A DNA stretch of 64,000 nucleotides from Ruminiclostridium josui JCM 17888 (GTDB lineage Bacteria > Bacillota > Clostridia > Acetivibrionales > DSM-1351): contig NZ_JAGE01000001.1 in NCBI RefSeq assembly GCF_000526495.1, positions 3,472,501-3,536,500 on the forward strand. The letters run 5' to 3'. Positions 39,864-49,268 of this stretch are shown one piece after another. Numbering within the stretch: the stretch's first letter is position 1; the number at the start of each line of letters is the position of its first letter. Position numbers and translations under genes: made by a program. Under the pieces are notes generated by a model that saw only the letters and a program-made list of their open reading frames with translations, was not told the DNA's origin and searched no databases.

Positions 39864-40714
39864 ATTTAATACCAAGTCCTGAGGAATTTTATCTTCAAGT
39901 ACCATTGTATAGGACGTATCAAGTAAATGAAGTGGATTTGAATGAAGTATGCAACATAATTTTTTATACCGGAACACTAGATATGTACTGTTCAGGCTGT
40001 AAGAATATAGGAACGTTTAAAAGTCTGGTCAAATCTACAGTAGCATATGCAAATTATATAAATGCTAAAAGTAGTACAGGAAGTTTATCAAGCTTCTCAA
40101 AAGTGGATTCAGAATTTGAAACATTAAACAAAACTAGATACTATAGAGTTAGTTTCTCCTGTACTAGGGAGTGCGGCCAATTGGTTGATTTCTATATACA
40201 AATTTATAATGATAAACTCTCAAAAGTCGGCCAATATCCTTCACTTTATGATTTAAATAAATCAAGTATAAGGCAGTATGAAAAAATATTATCTCCTAAT
40301 TACATTGATGAATTTAATAAGGCAATAAGTCTAGCTTCAAGTGGTATAGGTATTGGATCCTTTGTTTATTTGAGAAGGATATTTGAAAGTCTTATAGAAG
40401 AAGCGCATATTAAAGCAGCTGAAGCAGATAACTGGCAGGAAGATACTTATCAAAAAAGTACGGTAGACCAAAAGATAAATATTATCAAAGAGCATTTACC
40501 GGCATTCCTGGTGGAAAACAGGATAATATACTCGGTTTTAAGTAAAGGTATTCATGAGTTAAGCGAAAAAGAGTGCTTAGATAACTTTGAACCTTTGAAA
40601 CTAGGGATTGAACTCATTCTTGATGAAAGGAAAGAACTCATTGAGAGGAACAGGAAAATTGAAGAAGCTAAAAAGTCAATACAAAAGATACATGAGGGCA
40701 TGAAAGGAAAGTAG
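39860..40714 (+). CDS. Unrecognised protein with HEPN/DUF4145-like C-terminus
   Basis: A 284-residue protein. The N-terminal part has cysteines (YCSGCKNIG, SCTRECG) that could bind zinc. The C-terminal half (SFVYLRRIFESLIEEAH ... SKGIHELSEKECLDNFEPLKLGIELIL) is helical and recalls DUF4145/HEPN-like domains, common in defence and toxin proteins. A coiled, lysine-rich tail ends it. It overlaps the previous gene by ATGA. The HEPN call is a pattern-based inference. Confidence 0.5.
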   Translation: MNLIPSPEEFYLQVPLYRTYQVNEVDLNEVCNIIFYTGTLDMYCSGCKNIGTFKSLVKSTVAYANYINAKSSTGSLSSFSKVDSEFETLNKTRYYRVSFSCTRECGQLVDFYIQIYNDKLSKVGQYPSLYDLNKSSIRQYEKILSPNYIDEFNKAISLASSGIGIGSFVYLRRIFESLIEEAHIKAAEADNWQEDTYQKSTVDQKINIIKEHLPAFLVENRIIYSVLSKGIHELSEKECLDNFEPLKLGIELILDERKELIERNRKIEEAKKSIQKIHEGMKGK

Positions 40715-40744
40715 ACTCTAGTGATATAGATAGGAGCAATAGAT

Positions 40745-41793
40745 ATGCATGAAGAAACCAATTGGATCAATATTGCTACAATGATATTTGAAGGTACAAA
40801 GTGGGATGCTTCGGATGATGAAATAAAGCTTCTCGCCCAAAGATTGCTTGTTTTAGAAGATAGGGGGCTTTCAAAATTAAATAAACGGCTTATGGAAGGT
40901 GGAAAGAAAATATGGGATACATTTGCTGAGCATAACTTTTGTAATGAGCTTATACAACATAACCTTTCCACTACTCCAATTCTGTATGAACAAATGAGTT
41001 GGAAGGCAAAACTCTCAATAGACCTCCCGACTTCGTAATACAGAAAGAAGGCATTACATTTTGGATACAAATGAAGAATCTGTCAGAAACAGAGCGGGAA
41101 AATAGAAGATCAAAGGATATTATGCAGATAAAGAAACTCGCTCAAGACATTAAAGTAAATAAATTCTTCTGGTGCAGTTTGTCGGAGGACTTTAACTCTT
41201 CTGATGTTAATCCATTGGTTGACTACATATCCACTATCGCAGTAGATAGTATTGATAATGAAAAATATTGGTACCCATCACCGGATCACATCAAAGCTGA
41301 GATTACCTTTTGGAAACCCAATAAAACGGTATTTGAGCATCTAACATTAGGGGGTTCTGGTGATAATGAGTTCATAGATGTTACTGGAGAAAGCAGTACC
41401 CAAATAAGAAATAGCTTAAATAATGCGGCTGGAGCATTTGAGTGGGATACAGATAATAAAAATATAAATCTTATTGCTATGGAAATGGGTAATGCCAGCC
41501 ATCACAATATAGATATTGGTGAAGCTGTGTTTGGAACTGAAGAATTTATTTACGGTATAAACAGAGAACAAAGGTGGCATAGAGCAAATAATGGTTTCTT
41601 TGAGGACATTCAATTTAACAAAAAGGTAGCAGGAGTTATAGTTGTAAAACGTAAAGAGCATTCACCTATATGTGAATATACAAAGCTGTTATTTATTAAT
41701 GACAGATTTAAAGATAGAGCAGAGCAGATAGGTTTAATAATGAATTTTGACAAGGTTATCCATTTTAATGATTTGATACAAGATGATAATTGA
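40745..41793 (+). pseudogene. PD-(D/E)XK nuclease-like gene split by a frameshift
   Basis: The frame from ATG 40745 reads to a TAA at 41036-41038. A second frame (open from before 40999) continues as EGKTLNRPPDFVIQ and ITFWIQMK to 41793. Adding one A to the A-run at 40992-40994 joins them as ILYEQNELEGKTLNRPPDFVI, giving one protein of about 349 residues. The PD...(Q)xK pattern is a restriction-like nuclease core. The shift is a real mutation or an assembly error. Neither half alone holds the whole domain. Confidence 0.75.
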
Positions 41794-41853
41794 CATATAA
41801 TTGATAGCAGAGTAAGTACAAGGTGCTATGTTTTATATTAAGGAGTTTGATGC

Positions 41854-42858
41854 ATGCCTGATCTATTATTACATAATAAGCAAATAAATAGTGTATTTCA
41901 GTTGTTGGGTGATAAAGAGAACGATATCTGCTACAGCGTTGCATGGGCATTATCTAAGTGCCCTGAGCTCTTAAAGGAATTCATTAACCAAACAATACAA
42001 GTTACCAAATACGATTCTGAGAATGTAGAAATACGTTTGCAGGAATATAACTCTGATGATGGTGGGTTTACTGATATTGAGATTATCTGTGAGCCTTATT
42101 TTTATATAATAATTGAAGCAAAGCGAGGTTGGGTACTTCCGGGTAAAGAGCAGCTTGAAAAGTATGCCAGCAGACAGAACTTTTTTGATAGTTCAGCCAA
42201 AGTAAAGAAACTCATTGCAATGTCAGAGTGTAGTAAATCCTATGCAGAGCATAACCTACAGGTGAAAAATATAAAAGGTATAGATATAATTCCGGTTTCA
42301 TGGAAAGACGTTTATAAGTATTCAGAAGCAGCTTACAGAAGAAGTAACCATGCTGAAAAGCACCTTTTAATAGAACTACAAACATACTTAGGGGGATTGA
42401 TGACCATGCAGAATAAAGATTCAAACCTAGTATTTGTTGTATCCTTGGGCAGTAGTAAAATTGAAGGTTCGGATCTTACTTGGATAGATGTAGTTGAAAA
42501 GAAGGAAAGATACTTTCACCCAATGGGACAAAATGGGTGGCCTAAAACTCCTCCTAATTATATTGCTTTCAGGTATCACGGCAAATTACAGTCAATTCAT
42601 CATATAGAAGGATATAAAGTTTTAACAGATTTGAGTAGTAGAATTCCAGAGATACCATATGCATCATGGATGGAAACACCTCACTTTCTATACAAGTTGG
42701 GAAAGGGCTTTGCACCAAGCAAGGAAGTAAAAACAGGTAACATTTATCGGAATGGCAGAGTTTGGTGTATGCTAGATACATTGTTTACCTGCGATACAAT
42801 ATCGGATGCTCGTGATGAAACAAAAAGAAGGCAGCAGTTAATTGGGAGCAAAATCTGA
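41854..42858 (+). CDS. PD-(D/E)XK nuclease-like protein
   Basis: A 334-residue protein. GGFTDIEIICEPYFYIIIEAKRG (about residues 68-90) shows the Asp, then E-A-K, of a PD-(D/E)XK nuclease. The remainder has WIDVVEKKERYFHPMGQNGWPKTPPNYIAFRY, typical of uncharacterised nuclease-like proteins in defence loci. The 3' end of this gene is partly duplicated at 49269-49316, beyond the restriction-modification cassette. Probably an antiviral or DNA-processing nuclease (inference). Confidence 0.75.
   Translation: MPDLLLHNKQINSVFQLLGDKENDICYSVAWALSKCPELLKEFINQTIQVTKYDSENVEIRLQEYNSDDGGFTDIEIICEPYFYIIIEAKRGWVLPGKEQLEKYASRQNFFDSSAKVKKLIAMSECSKSYAEHNLQVKNIKGIDIIPVSWKDVYKYSEAAYRRSNHAEKHLLIELQTYLGGLMTMQNKDSNLVFVVSLGSSKIEGSDLTWIDVVEKKERYFHPMGQNGWPKTPPNYIAFRYHGKLQSIHHIEGYKVLTDLSSRIPEIPYASWMETPHFLYKLGKGFAPSKEVKTGNIYRNGRVWCMLDTLFTCDTISDARDETKRRQQLIGSKI
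42783..42837 (+). repeat. Left copy of a direct repeat around the R-M cassette
   Basis: The 55 bp at the end of the nuclease-like gene (GTTTACCTGCGATACAATAT...AGGCAGCAGT) recur at 49269-49316 with one 8-nt deletion and no other change. The repeats frame the XRE-mod-IS3-res-AbrB block. Confidence 0.85.
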
Positions 42859-42984
42859 GAGTTGGAAAATTGCATAGAGGTAACACATATTTAGTACAGT
42901 AAGTATTAGAAGTAATACTTATGGTATTAAAATATGTATTATATAATTGAATTTACGGTTCGTATATGATAGCATTAAGGCATT

Positions 42985-43002
42985 AAGGTTAGTCTAAACC
43001 TT
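42985..43002. promoter_or_regulatory. Palindromic operator before the XRE/controller gene
   Basis: AAGGTT, 6 nt, AACCTT is a perfect inverted repeat that abuts a TATAAT at 43002-43007, just before the XRE gene. It is well placed for autoregulation by the encoded protein (inference). The -35 region is poor, which fits control by a bound regulator. Confidence 0.6.
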
Positions 43003-43021
43003 ATAATCAGGAGGGAGCTTA

Positions 43022-43225
43022 ATGGCATTAAGCTATAATAAATTATGGAAATTATTAATTGATAAGAACATGAACAAGGTGGCTTTAAGAGACCAAACAG
43101 GTATCGGACCATCCACTCTTTCAAAGTTAACGAGAAATAAAAGGGTAAGCATGGAAGTGCTTGAAAAAATCTGCAAGGAATTGGACTGCAACATTGGCGA
43201 TATCGTGGATTATGTTAAAGATTAG
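43022..43225 (+). CDS. XRE-family regulator, controller-like
   Basis: A 67-residue protein made almost wholly of a Cro/C1-type helix-turn-helix (LRDQTGIGPSTLSKLTRNKR, about residues 21-40). It starts after AGGAGGGAG and precedes mod by 21 nt. Small XRE proteins next to methylase genes often act as controller proteins that time expression of restriction and methylation; that role here is inferred. Confidence 0.88.
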   Translation: MALSYNKLWKLLIDKNMNKVALRDQTGIGPSTLSKLTRNKRVSMEVLEKICKELDCNIGDIVDYVKD

Positions 43226-43246
43226 ATAGAATGGGGCGCTTATACG

Positions 43247-44444
43247 ATGGATAATAATTTAAACAGCTTAGAGATGATGAGCAAAGAAGAACTTTTAGAA
43301 TTTGTAAAGAAAATGTTAAACGGTGGTATTACATTATCGTTTAATGGAAAACGCACAGCGCAAGTAATTGAACGTAAGGTAATGCCACGTATTGTTAAGA
43401 TTGATAAAAAGCTTAGCTTCAATGACAATAGTGCTGAAGGAAACAACATTATTATAGATGGTGAAAATCTTCAAGCGATGGTAACACTTTATAAATATAA
43501 AGGACAAATAGATTTAATCGTTACAGATCCGCCCTATAATACCGGAAAAGACTTTAGATATAATGATAAATGGGATACAGATCCGAATGACCCGGATTTA
43601 GGAGAACTTGTAACCCTGGAAGATGGTTCTAGGCATACAAAATGGATGAAATTTATGTTGCCTAGAATTCAAATGATGAAAGCAATGCTAAAACCTAATG
43701 GAGTCTTAGCAATTTGTATTGATGAGCGTGAATTTTTCCATCTTGGCATGTTATTAAATGAAGTTTTTGGAGAAGAAAACAGAATAGGCATAATCAATTG
43801 GCAGAAATCATACTCCCCAAAGAATGATAGCAAACATGTGTCAACGGCGACTGAATATGTGCTAGTTTATGCGAAAGACAAGAACATAGCCAAAACAGCA
43901 TTGCTGCCACGTGATGAAAAGATGAATGAACGTTTCACGAACCCTGATAACGATAATCTAGGAAGATGGGCAGGAAAAGACCCTACAGCAAAACAATTTA
44001 GAAAAAATACAGTTTATGGCATTCAATCTCCTTTTAGTGGATATATACATTATCCTGAAGGAGAATATAGTTTTAATGGAAATGTTCCTGAAGCAACCAA
44101 ACATTGGACTGGTATGAGCAAAACAGAAATGCAATTGGCTTTAGAAGGTTGGGGCTCACCATATGTTCTAAAAAATATAGGTGATGGGCGCGGACAGGCG
44201 TTGGTGCTAAAGGGCTCATCAGTAAGATTACATGACTATGACCCATCTAAAGACCCTGTTGTAGCGGAAGCTAATAAGAAGGCTTTATACATTAAGGAAA
44301 ACTCGTCTTGGCCAAAGCTAATTTTTCTCGATGATAATTCTCGTGGGGTTGGTTTTGGTAGGCCTCGAATCAAAAATCATTTAAAGTTTGTAAAACAAGG
44401 CAAAGTAGCAATGACTTACTGGGCTGATGAGGATTATGATGAAC
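43247..44444 (+). pseudogene. mod: Type III restriction-modification methylase, 5' part
   Basis: N-terminal part of the modification subunit, an N6-adenine methylase of beta order. TDPPYNTG (motif IV) is near residue 93, and the target-recognition region follows. It is interrupted after codon position DYDE by an IS3-family element. Joining base 44444 to base 45720 (one copy of the AAC target duplication) restores DEPFVLESQSWDHEESGH and an uninterrupted 667-residue frame. The frame read into the IS (to 44593) is not natural. Confidence 0.92.
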
Positions 44445-44508
44445 TGACCTTAATCCAGTTTGATGGACACAAGGAATCCCTATATAATAAAAACATGGAG
44501 GGATTCAA

Positions 44509-44802
44509 ATGGCTGAGAGAAAAAAGTTTGATAAAGCATTCAAGGAACAGACCGTTGAAAAAATATTGGCAGGTGAAACAACAGCAAGCTTAATGGCAAA
44601 AGAAATTGGAGTGCACTACTCAACAGTAAGAGACTGGTTAATCGCTTATGAAAAGGATGGTTCAAGTGCCTTTCCAGGCAGTGGTAACCTTAAGCCTGAC
44701 GATGATGAAATAAGAAAATTACGCAGGGAATTAGCTAACCTTAAAGAGGAAAATGAAATATTAAAAAAAGCCGCGGCCTATTTTGCGAAAAATCAGAAAT
44801 AA
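44509..44802 (+). CDS. IS3-family OrfA (helix-turn-helix part)
   Basis: A 97-residue DNA-binding half of the transposase. The helix-turn-helix (SLMAKEIGVHYSTVRDWL, about 25-42) is followed by a leucine-zipper-like coiled coil (LRRELANLKEENEILKKA). The seven A at 44763-44769, in frame A AAA AAA, allow a -1 shift into the orfB frame, making the OrfAB transposase. Confidence 0.92.
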   Translation: MAERKKFDKAFKEQTVEKILAGETTASLMAKEIGVHYSTVRDWLIAYEKDGSSAFPGSGNLKPDDDEIRKLRRELANLKEENEILKKAAAYFAKNQK

Positions 44803-44852
44803 ACAAGTTTAATTTTATCTATAAACACCGCTTCATATTTCGGATTGCAAAG

Positions 44853-45653
44853 ATGTGTCAGGCCCTTCAAGTATCAAGAAGCGGTTATTATGCATATTTT
44901 TCACGTAGCGAAAGTAATCGGAGCAAGTCAAATAGAGAGCTCCTTGAAACTATTAAAGAAATCCATAAAAAGAGTCATGGAATTTATGGTGCTCCTCAGA
45001 TAACAAAGAATCTTCCGGAAAATCAGAAAGCCAGTAAAGGCCGTGTTGCAAGGTTAATGAAGGCAAATGGTATACGTTCCAAAGTGTCAAAGAAATATAA
45101 AGCGACTACGTACTCAAATCATAGTCTTCCTGTGGCAGATAACATTCTTAATAGAGAATTTACTGCCAGTAGACCTAACCAGAAGTGGGTATCAGATATT
45201 ACGTATATTCCTACAAAAGAAGGTTGGCTTTATCTTGCTGGTGTAATGGACCTCTATGGACGTAGGCTTGTAGGATGGGCTATGGCGAACCATATGAGAA
45301 CGGAGTTGGTATCTGCTGCTCTGAATCAAGCAATTGGAAGAACCGGTGCTAAAGAAGGATTAATAATTCATTCTGACCGGGGAATTCAATACGCCAGTAA
45401 TGACTATCAAAATCTGCTAAAAAGATATGGATTTGTATGCAGTATGAGCAGAAAGGGCAATTGTTATGATAATGCCCCTATGGAATCTTTTTGGGGCAAA
45501 CTTAAAATGGAATGGCTAAATGATTATAATTTTGAGACCAGAGCTGAGGCTAAAAAGGCTGTTTTTGAATACATAGAACTGTTTTATAACCGTAAAAGGA
45601 CTCATTCAGCAAATGGATATATTCCCCCATTCGTGCTGAAGGAAATATCATAG
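44853..45653 (+). CDS. IS3-family OrfB (DDE integrase part)
   Basis: The 266-residue catalytic half. WVSDITYIP gives the first Asp (about residue 112), IIHSDRGIQYAS the second and NAPMESFWGKLKMEW the Glu of an rve-type DDE domain; FYNRKRTHSANGYIPP is the family's typical end. Its frame is open upstream to the A-run in orfA, so the active protein is probably the -1 frameshift fusion. Confidence 0.94.
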   Translation: MCQALQVSRSGYYAYFSRSESNRSKSNRELLETIKEIHKKSHGIYGAPQITKNLPENQKASKGRVARLMKANGIRSKVSKKYKATTYSNHSLPVADNILNREFTASRPNQKWVSDITYIPTKEGWLYLAGVMDLYGRRLVGWAMANHMRTELVSAALNQAIGRTGAKEGLIIHSDRGIQYASNDYQNLLKRYGFVCSMSRKGNCYDNAPMESFWGKLKMEWLNDYNFETRAEAKKAVFEYIELFYNRKRTHSANGYIPPFVLKEIS

Positions 45654-45719
45654 ATATTGTAAGAATTAATGAGATAAATAGTGATTCTTGCTGTCTATTT
45701 TATTGAGGCAAGGTCAAAC

Positions 45720-46525
45720 CATTTGTCCTTGAGTCACAATCATGGGATCACGAAGAGTCAGGACATAGCCAGACAGGACTTACCGAATTAGACTCAATAT
45801 TAGGGAAAGGACATAATTTTGAAACTGTTAAGCCTCTAAAATTGATTAAAAAAATTATACAACTATGGTGTCCTCCAAGCGGTATTGTACTAGACCCATT
45901 TGCTGGATCAGGAACAACTGGGCATGCTGTACTTGAATTGAACGACGAACTGGGAGCCGAAAGAACCTTTATTCTCATTGAAAAAGGCGAAGAAGAAGAT
46001 AAATATGCTCGGACTTTGACAAGAGAACGTGTTAAAAGGGCCATCACAGGTGAAAGAGTCAATAAAGATGGAGCAGTCGAGAAACTAGAAGATGGGCTAC
46101 CTGGCGGTTTTGCATATTGGGTCTTGGATAAAAAAGTTGACGCTAAAGCTATTCTTGAAATGAAACGCGAGGAACTTATAGATGTCATTACAACATCGCA
46201 CTGGGAAGATGATAAGAGGAAGGCTACTAGTGTTATTGAAAGGATAAACAAAGATTACAAGTATTTAGTTGGTAAAAACATTCTGAATGAAGGCTTCTTC
46301 ATTATTTGGAACGGTAAAGATTCAGTTGGTGAATTAAACCAAGGTACCTATATGGACCTATTAGCGGAGGCAAAGAAAGAGGGTGTCAATACACCATTCC
46401 ATGTGTATGCTAGATACCAAGTTTACCAGACACCTAAAGTAAGATTTTATCAAATACCTGATAAAGTACTTATGCATCTTGGCCTCAATGAAAATAGTGA
46501 TAGATATAATAATGAGGAGGACTAA
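45720..46525 (+). pseudogene. mod: Type III restriction-modification methylase, 3' part
   Basis: Continuation of mod after the IS. The frame reads FVLESQSWDHEESGHSQTG... and holds the SAM-binding motif I LDPFAGSGTTGHAVLEL (about 45890-45940), needed for activity. An internal ATG at 45842 could start a fragment, but without motif IV it would be inactive. Two nt separate its stop from res. Confidence 0.9.
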
Positions 46526-46527
46526 CA

Positions 46528-48822
46528 GTGGAGCTTATAAAATTTCAGATAAATGCATCAGAGATGATTGCGACTAGACTTGCTGATTATTTAAAAGAAC
46601 CTTTAATGAGGACGAAAGATGAAATAATACCTTTTTATCAAAACCTATCATCAATAACGGGTTCCGGGAAAACACTTATTCTTGCAGACTGTATTGAACA
46701 GATACGTGCGTATTTGAGCACACAGCCTGTAGTGCTTTGGTTATCAAAAGGCAAAGTTGTTGTTAGTCAAACTTTGGAGAACCTTTCTAGCGGAAAGTAT
46801 GCGGAGAATATTCCTAATTACGATGTTAAGCCACTACTGGATTGTAAGGAAAGAGACTTGCAGGATGATAAGAGGGGCCTAATACTAATAGCTACTGTAG
46901 GAAAGATAAATCAGAAGGATAAAGAGGAAGGCGACAGGCGAGTTTTTCAAACGGGTTTTGATAATGCCGACAGCTCGTTATGGGATATGCTAAAAAAGAG
47001 AAAATCATTCACAGGTGTAAAAAGAGACTTAATAATAGTTTATGATGAAGGACATAATTTATCTGACCAGCAAACACAGATTTTACTTGATTTATCTCCT
47101 ACAGCCTTAATTGCAGCAAGCGCCACAACTAAGGTGCCAAAAGCATTAGAGTGGTATATTGCTCGATTAAAGAATGAAAAGGGTTTTAAGGATAAGGATC
47201 TGGTTGTTGCTGTAAGTAATAAAGAAGTTGTTGATAGTGGTCTTATTAAAAAGCATATATCTTTAGGTGGTTATTTAACTCCTATGGAATTGGCAATAAA
47301 TAACCTGCTAGATGACATGAGGGAAACTGAAGAAGCAACTAAAAAATATGATTGCAGGTTTTTACCAAAGGCTATATATGTGAGTGATACAAACATGTTG
47401 CTTGCTACTTCTGAGGTTGATAATCCATTAGTGCCTTTTAATGAAAGACGAGCAAGACCAATTAAGATATGGAAACACCTTGTTGAACAAGGTGTTCCTC
47501 CGGAAGAAATTGCAGTATACTGTAATTTGAAGTTTGACAAGAGATTTCCTAAGCCAGACAACTTTAATTTGTTTAGTGGTGGAGACAACGATTATGAAGA
47601 GTTCACAAAAGGTAACTATAGGCACATAATATTTAACCAATCACTTCAAGAAGGTTGGGATGACCCTGCCTGTTATTTTGCTTATATTGATAAGGACATG
47701 GGTTCAAGTACCCAGGTGACTCAGGTCATTGGTAGGGTTTTAAGGCAGCCCAATGTAACTCACTATCCTGATGATAAGTTGAATATGGCTAGCTTTTACA
47801 TAAAAACTGATGAAAAAGACGTTTTTAAATCAATATTAGATGAAGTTAGGAGAACATTATCTATAGATATTCCTGAAATTTCAATATCTTATCATATTGG
47901 CGGCGGTAAAAATAAGGTGAAACCAACTGAAGTGGCAAGACATGAAGTTGAGGTGCCTGATATCGCTATTGTATCAGATAGGGCTATGGCAGAGATTAAG
48001 AATGTCATTGATAAGATGATTGATTATTCAAAGGATGATACAAATACTGTTGGTGAAGGCAGCACTATTAAAGTTATTACTGACATTGGATCTAATGAAG
48101 ATGGACGGGAGGTTACAACAGTAACAACGCATAGTAATAAGGTTACAGTGAGATGGATTTTTAAAAGAGAGCTTGATAAGTTAGCCAAAAATGCAATAAC
48201 TATCTGTGATATATCTGCACCTAAATTTGATGCACTTGTTGAATATAGCAGCAATGCGGCATCTTATGTTAAAGAAGAAGCTGCAAAAATTGCTGAAATA
48301 TATAGACAGAATTCAATTATTATGCAAAATCCACTTGATACAGTTCCGGTGGGGGAAATCATCATTAGTGATGAAAGCGTAGAATTTAAAAACTCTGTTC
48401 ATGCACGGTATAGCGACTTCAACGCCTTTGAATTAGATTTTGCAAAGGAGCTAGATAAAACAGGTTTAGTATGGATGAGGAATCCTAAAAATGGCATATT
48501 GAAAATAAAATTATTAGATGGAAAAGGTACTGATAATTTTAACCCTGACTTTATAGTTTGGACAGACAACACAGTTTACGCTCTTGATACAAAAGGAGAC
48601 CACTTAATTCATACAGACAGTGTTCGGAAGCTATTCTATCTTGAAAAGGCATGTGATGGGAAGGATTTAGTCATTAAGCTTATAAGTGAGAAAAAATATA
48701 ATGTTCATGGTCAAGTAATAGACCAAAATGGATATACTGTATGGCAGCTAAAACAAGGACAAATATCACCAATGACATGTTCAACTATTAAAGAAGCAGT
48801 AAATATATGCGTATCAAACTAA
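46528..48822 (+). CDS. res: Type III restriction enzyme subunit (helicase-nuclease)
   Basis: The restriction subunit that moves on DNA using ATP and cuts. The 764-residue protein has SSITGSGKT (Walker A, about residue 45-53), VYDEGHNLS (DEGH, Walker B), ASATT (motif III), the motif VI region TQVIGRVLRQP and a C-terminal nuclease FNPDFIVWTDNTVYALDTKGD (PD-(D/E)XK). The GTG start follows GAGGAGG, 2 nt after mod. With mod broken, Res should be inactive, since type III Res needs Mod for recognition; this avoids self-cutting. Confidence 0.94.
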   Translation: MELIKFQINASEMIATRLADYLKEPLMRTKDEIIPFYQNLSSITGSGKTLILADCIEQIRAYLSTQPVVLWLSKGKVVVSQTLENLSSGKYAENIPNYDVKPLLDCKERDLQDDKRGLILIATVGKINQKDKEEGDRRVFQTGFDNADSSLWDMLKKRKSFTGVKRDLIIVYDEGHNLSDQQTQILLDLSPTALIAASATTKVPKALEWYIARLKNEKGFKDKDLVVAVSNKEVVDSGLIKKHISLGGYLTPMELAINNLLDDMRETEEATKKYDCRFLPKAIYVSDTNMLLATSEVDNPLVPFNERRARPIKIWKHLVEQGVPPEEIAVYCNLKFDKRFPKPDNFNLFSGGDNDYEEFTKGNYRHIIFNQSLQEGWDDPACYFAYIDKDMGSSTQVTQVIGRVLRQPNVTHYPDDKLNMASFYIKTDEKDVFKSILDEVRRTLSIDIPEISISYHIGGGKNKVKPTEVARHEVEVPDIAIVSDRAMAEIKNVIDKMIDYSKDDTNTVGEGSTIKVITDIGSNEDGREVTTVTTHSNKVTVRWIFKRELDKLAKNAITICDISAPKFDALVEYSSNAASYVKEEAAKIAEIYRQNSIIMQNPLDTVPVGEIIISDESVEFKNSVHARYSDFNAFELDFAKELDKTGLVWMRNPKNGILKIKLLDGKGTDNFNPDFIVWTDNTVYALDTKGDHLIHTDSVRKLFYLEKACDGKDLVIKLISEKKYNVHGQVIDQNGYTVWQLKQGQISPMTCSTIKEAVNICVSN

Positions 48823-48848
48823 GGAACGGTGCTAGTGTTAATAGTTCA

Positions 48849-48893
48849 GAGTCGAGTGTTAGTTTTATTGACTAATATTCGACTCTTTTTTAT
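48849..48893 (+). terminator. Terminator of the R-M cassette
   Basis: GAGTCGAGTGTTAGT pairs with ACTAATATTCGACTC, followed by TTTTTT. Confidence 0.88.
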
Positions 48894-48921
48894 ATCATTA
48901 AATAAATTCCTGCAAAAACAG

Positions 48922-48950
48922 TTGTCATATTTAGGAAAATAATATACAAT
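48922..48950 (+). promoter_or_regulatory. Promoter of the second AbrB-zinc gene
   Basis: TTGTCA, a 17-nt spacer, TACAAT, 34 nt before the ATG. Confidence 0.75.
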
Positions 48951-48984
48951 TTAAACAAAGTATATTTTAGGGATAGTTTCTAAA

Positions 48985-49227
48985 ATGAAAGCTACAGGCA
49001 TTGTTAGAAAAGTAGATGAGCTAGGCAGGGTTGTATTACCAATTGAACTAAGGCGTGGAATTGCTGTAGATCATGGTGACGCTTTAGAAATAGGTGTTAA
49101 TGCTAATGAGATTATTCTGAAAAAGTATGTACCACGATGCGTATTTTGCCAAGAGTCAGATAATGTTAAGGAACAATTAGGTAAAAACATTTGTGCAAGC
49201 TGTCTAAAGGACATCAATACCTTGTAA
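48985..49227 (+). CDS. AbrB/SpoVT-family regulator with C-terminal zinc motif
   Basis: An 80-residue paralogue of the protein at 37371-37610. MKATGIVRKVDELGRVVLPIELR is the DNA-binding arm; CVFC and CASC form the zinc knuckle. It has its own promoter after the R-M terminator. It may regulate the R-M block or the AIPR gene downstream (inference). Confidence 0.92.
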   Translation: MKATGIVRKVDELGRVVLPIELRRGIAVDHGDALEIGVNANEIILKKYVPRCVFCQESDNVKEQLGKNICASCLKDINTL

Positions 49228-49268
49228 TTGATTTACACTAAGAGAGAAAGTAAAAACAGGGACACATA

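Larger units (their letters stand above)
44445..45716 (+). mobile_element. IS3-family insertion sequence
   Basis: A complete element of 1272 bp. Ends TGACCTT...AAGGTCA are inverted repeats (22 of 34 positions alike; the outer 7 are perfect). The 3-bp target duplication is AAC at 44442-44444 and 45717-45719. It carries orfA and orfB with an A-run for frameshifting. The clean ends and intact genes imply recent insertion. Confidence 0.93.

Noticed and set aside
44445-44593. Methylase C-terminus read into the IS
   Set aside because: This part is IS3 sequence; excision restores the true frame.
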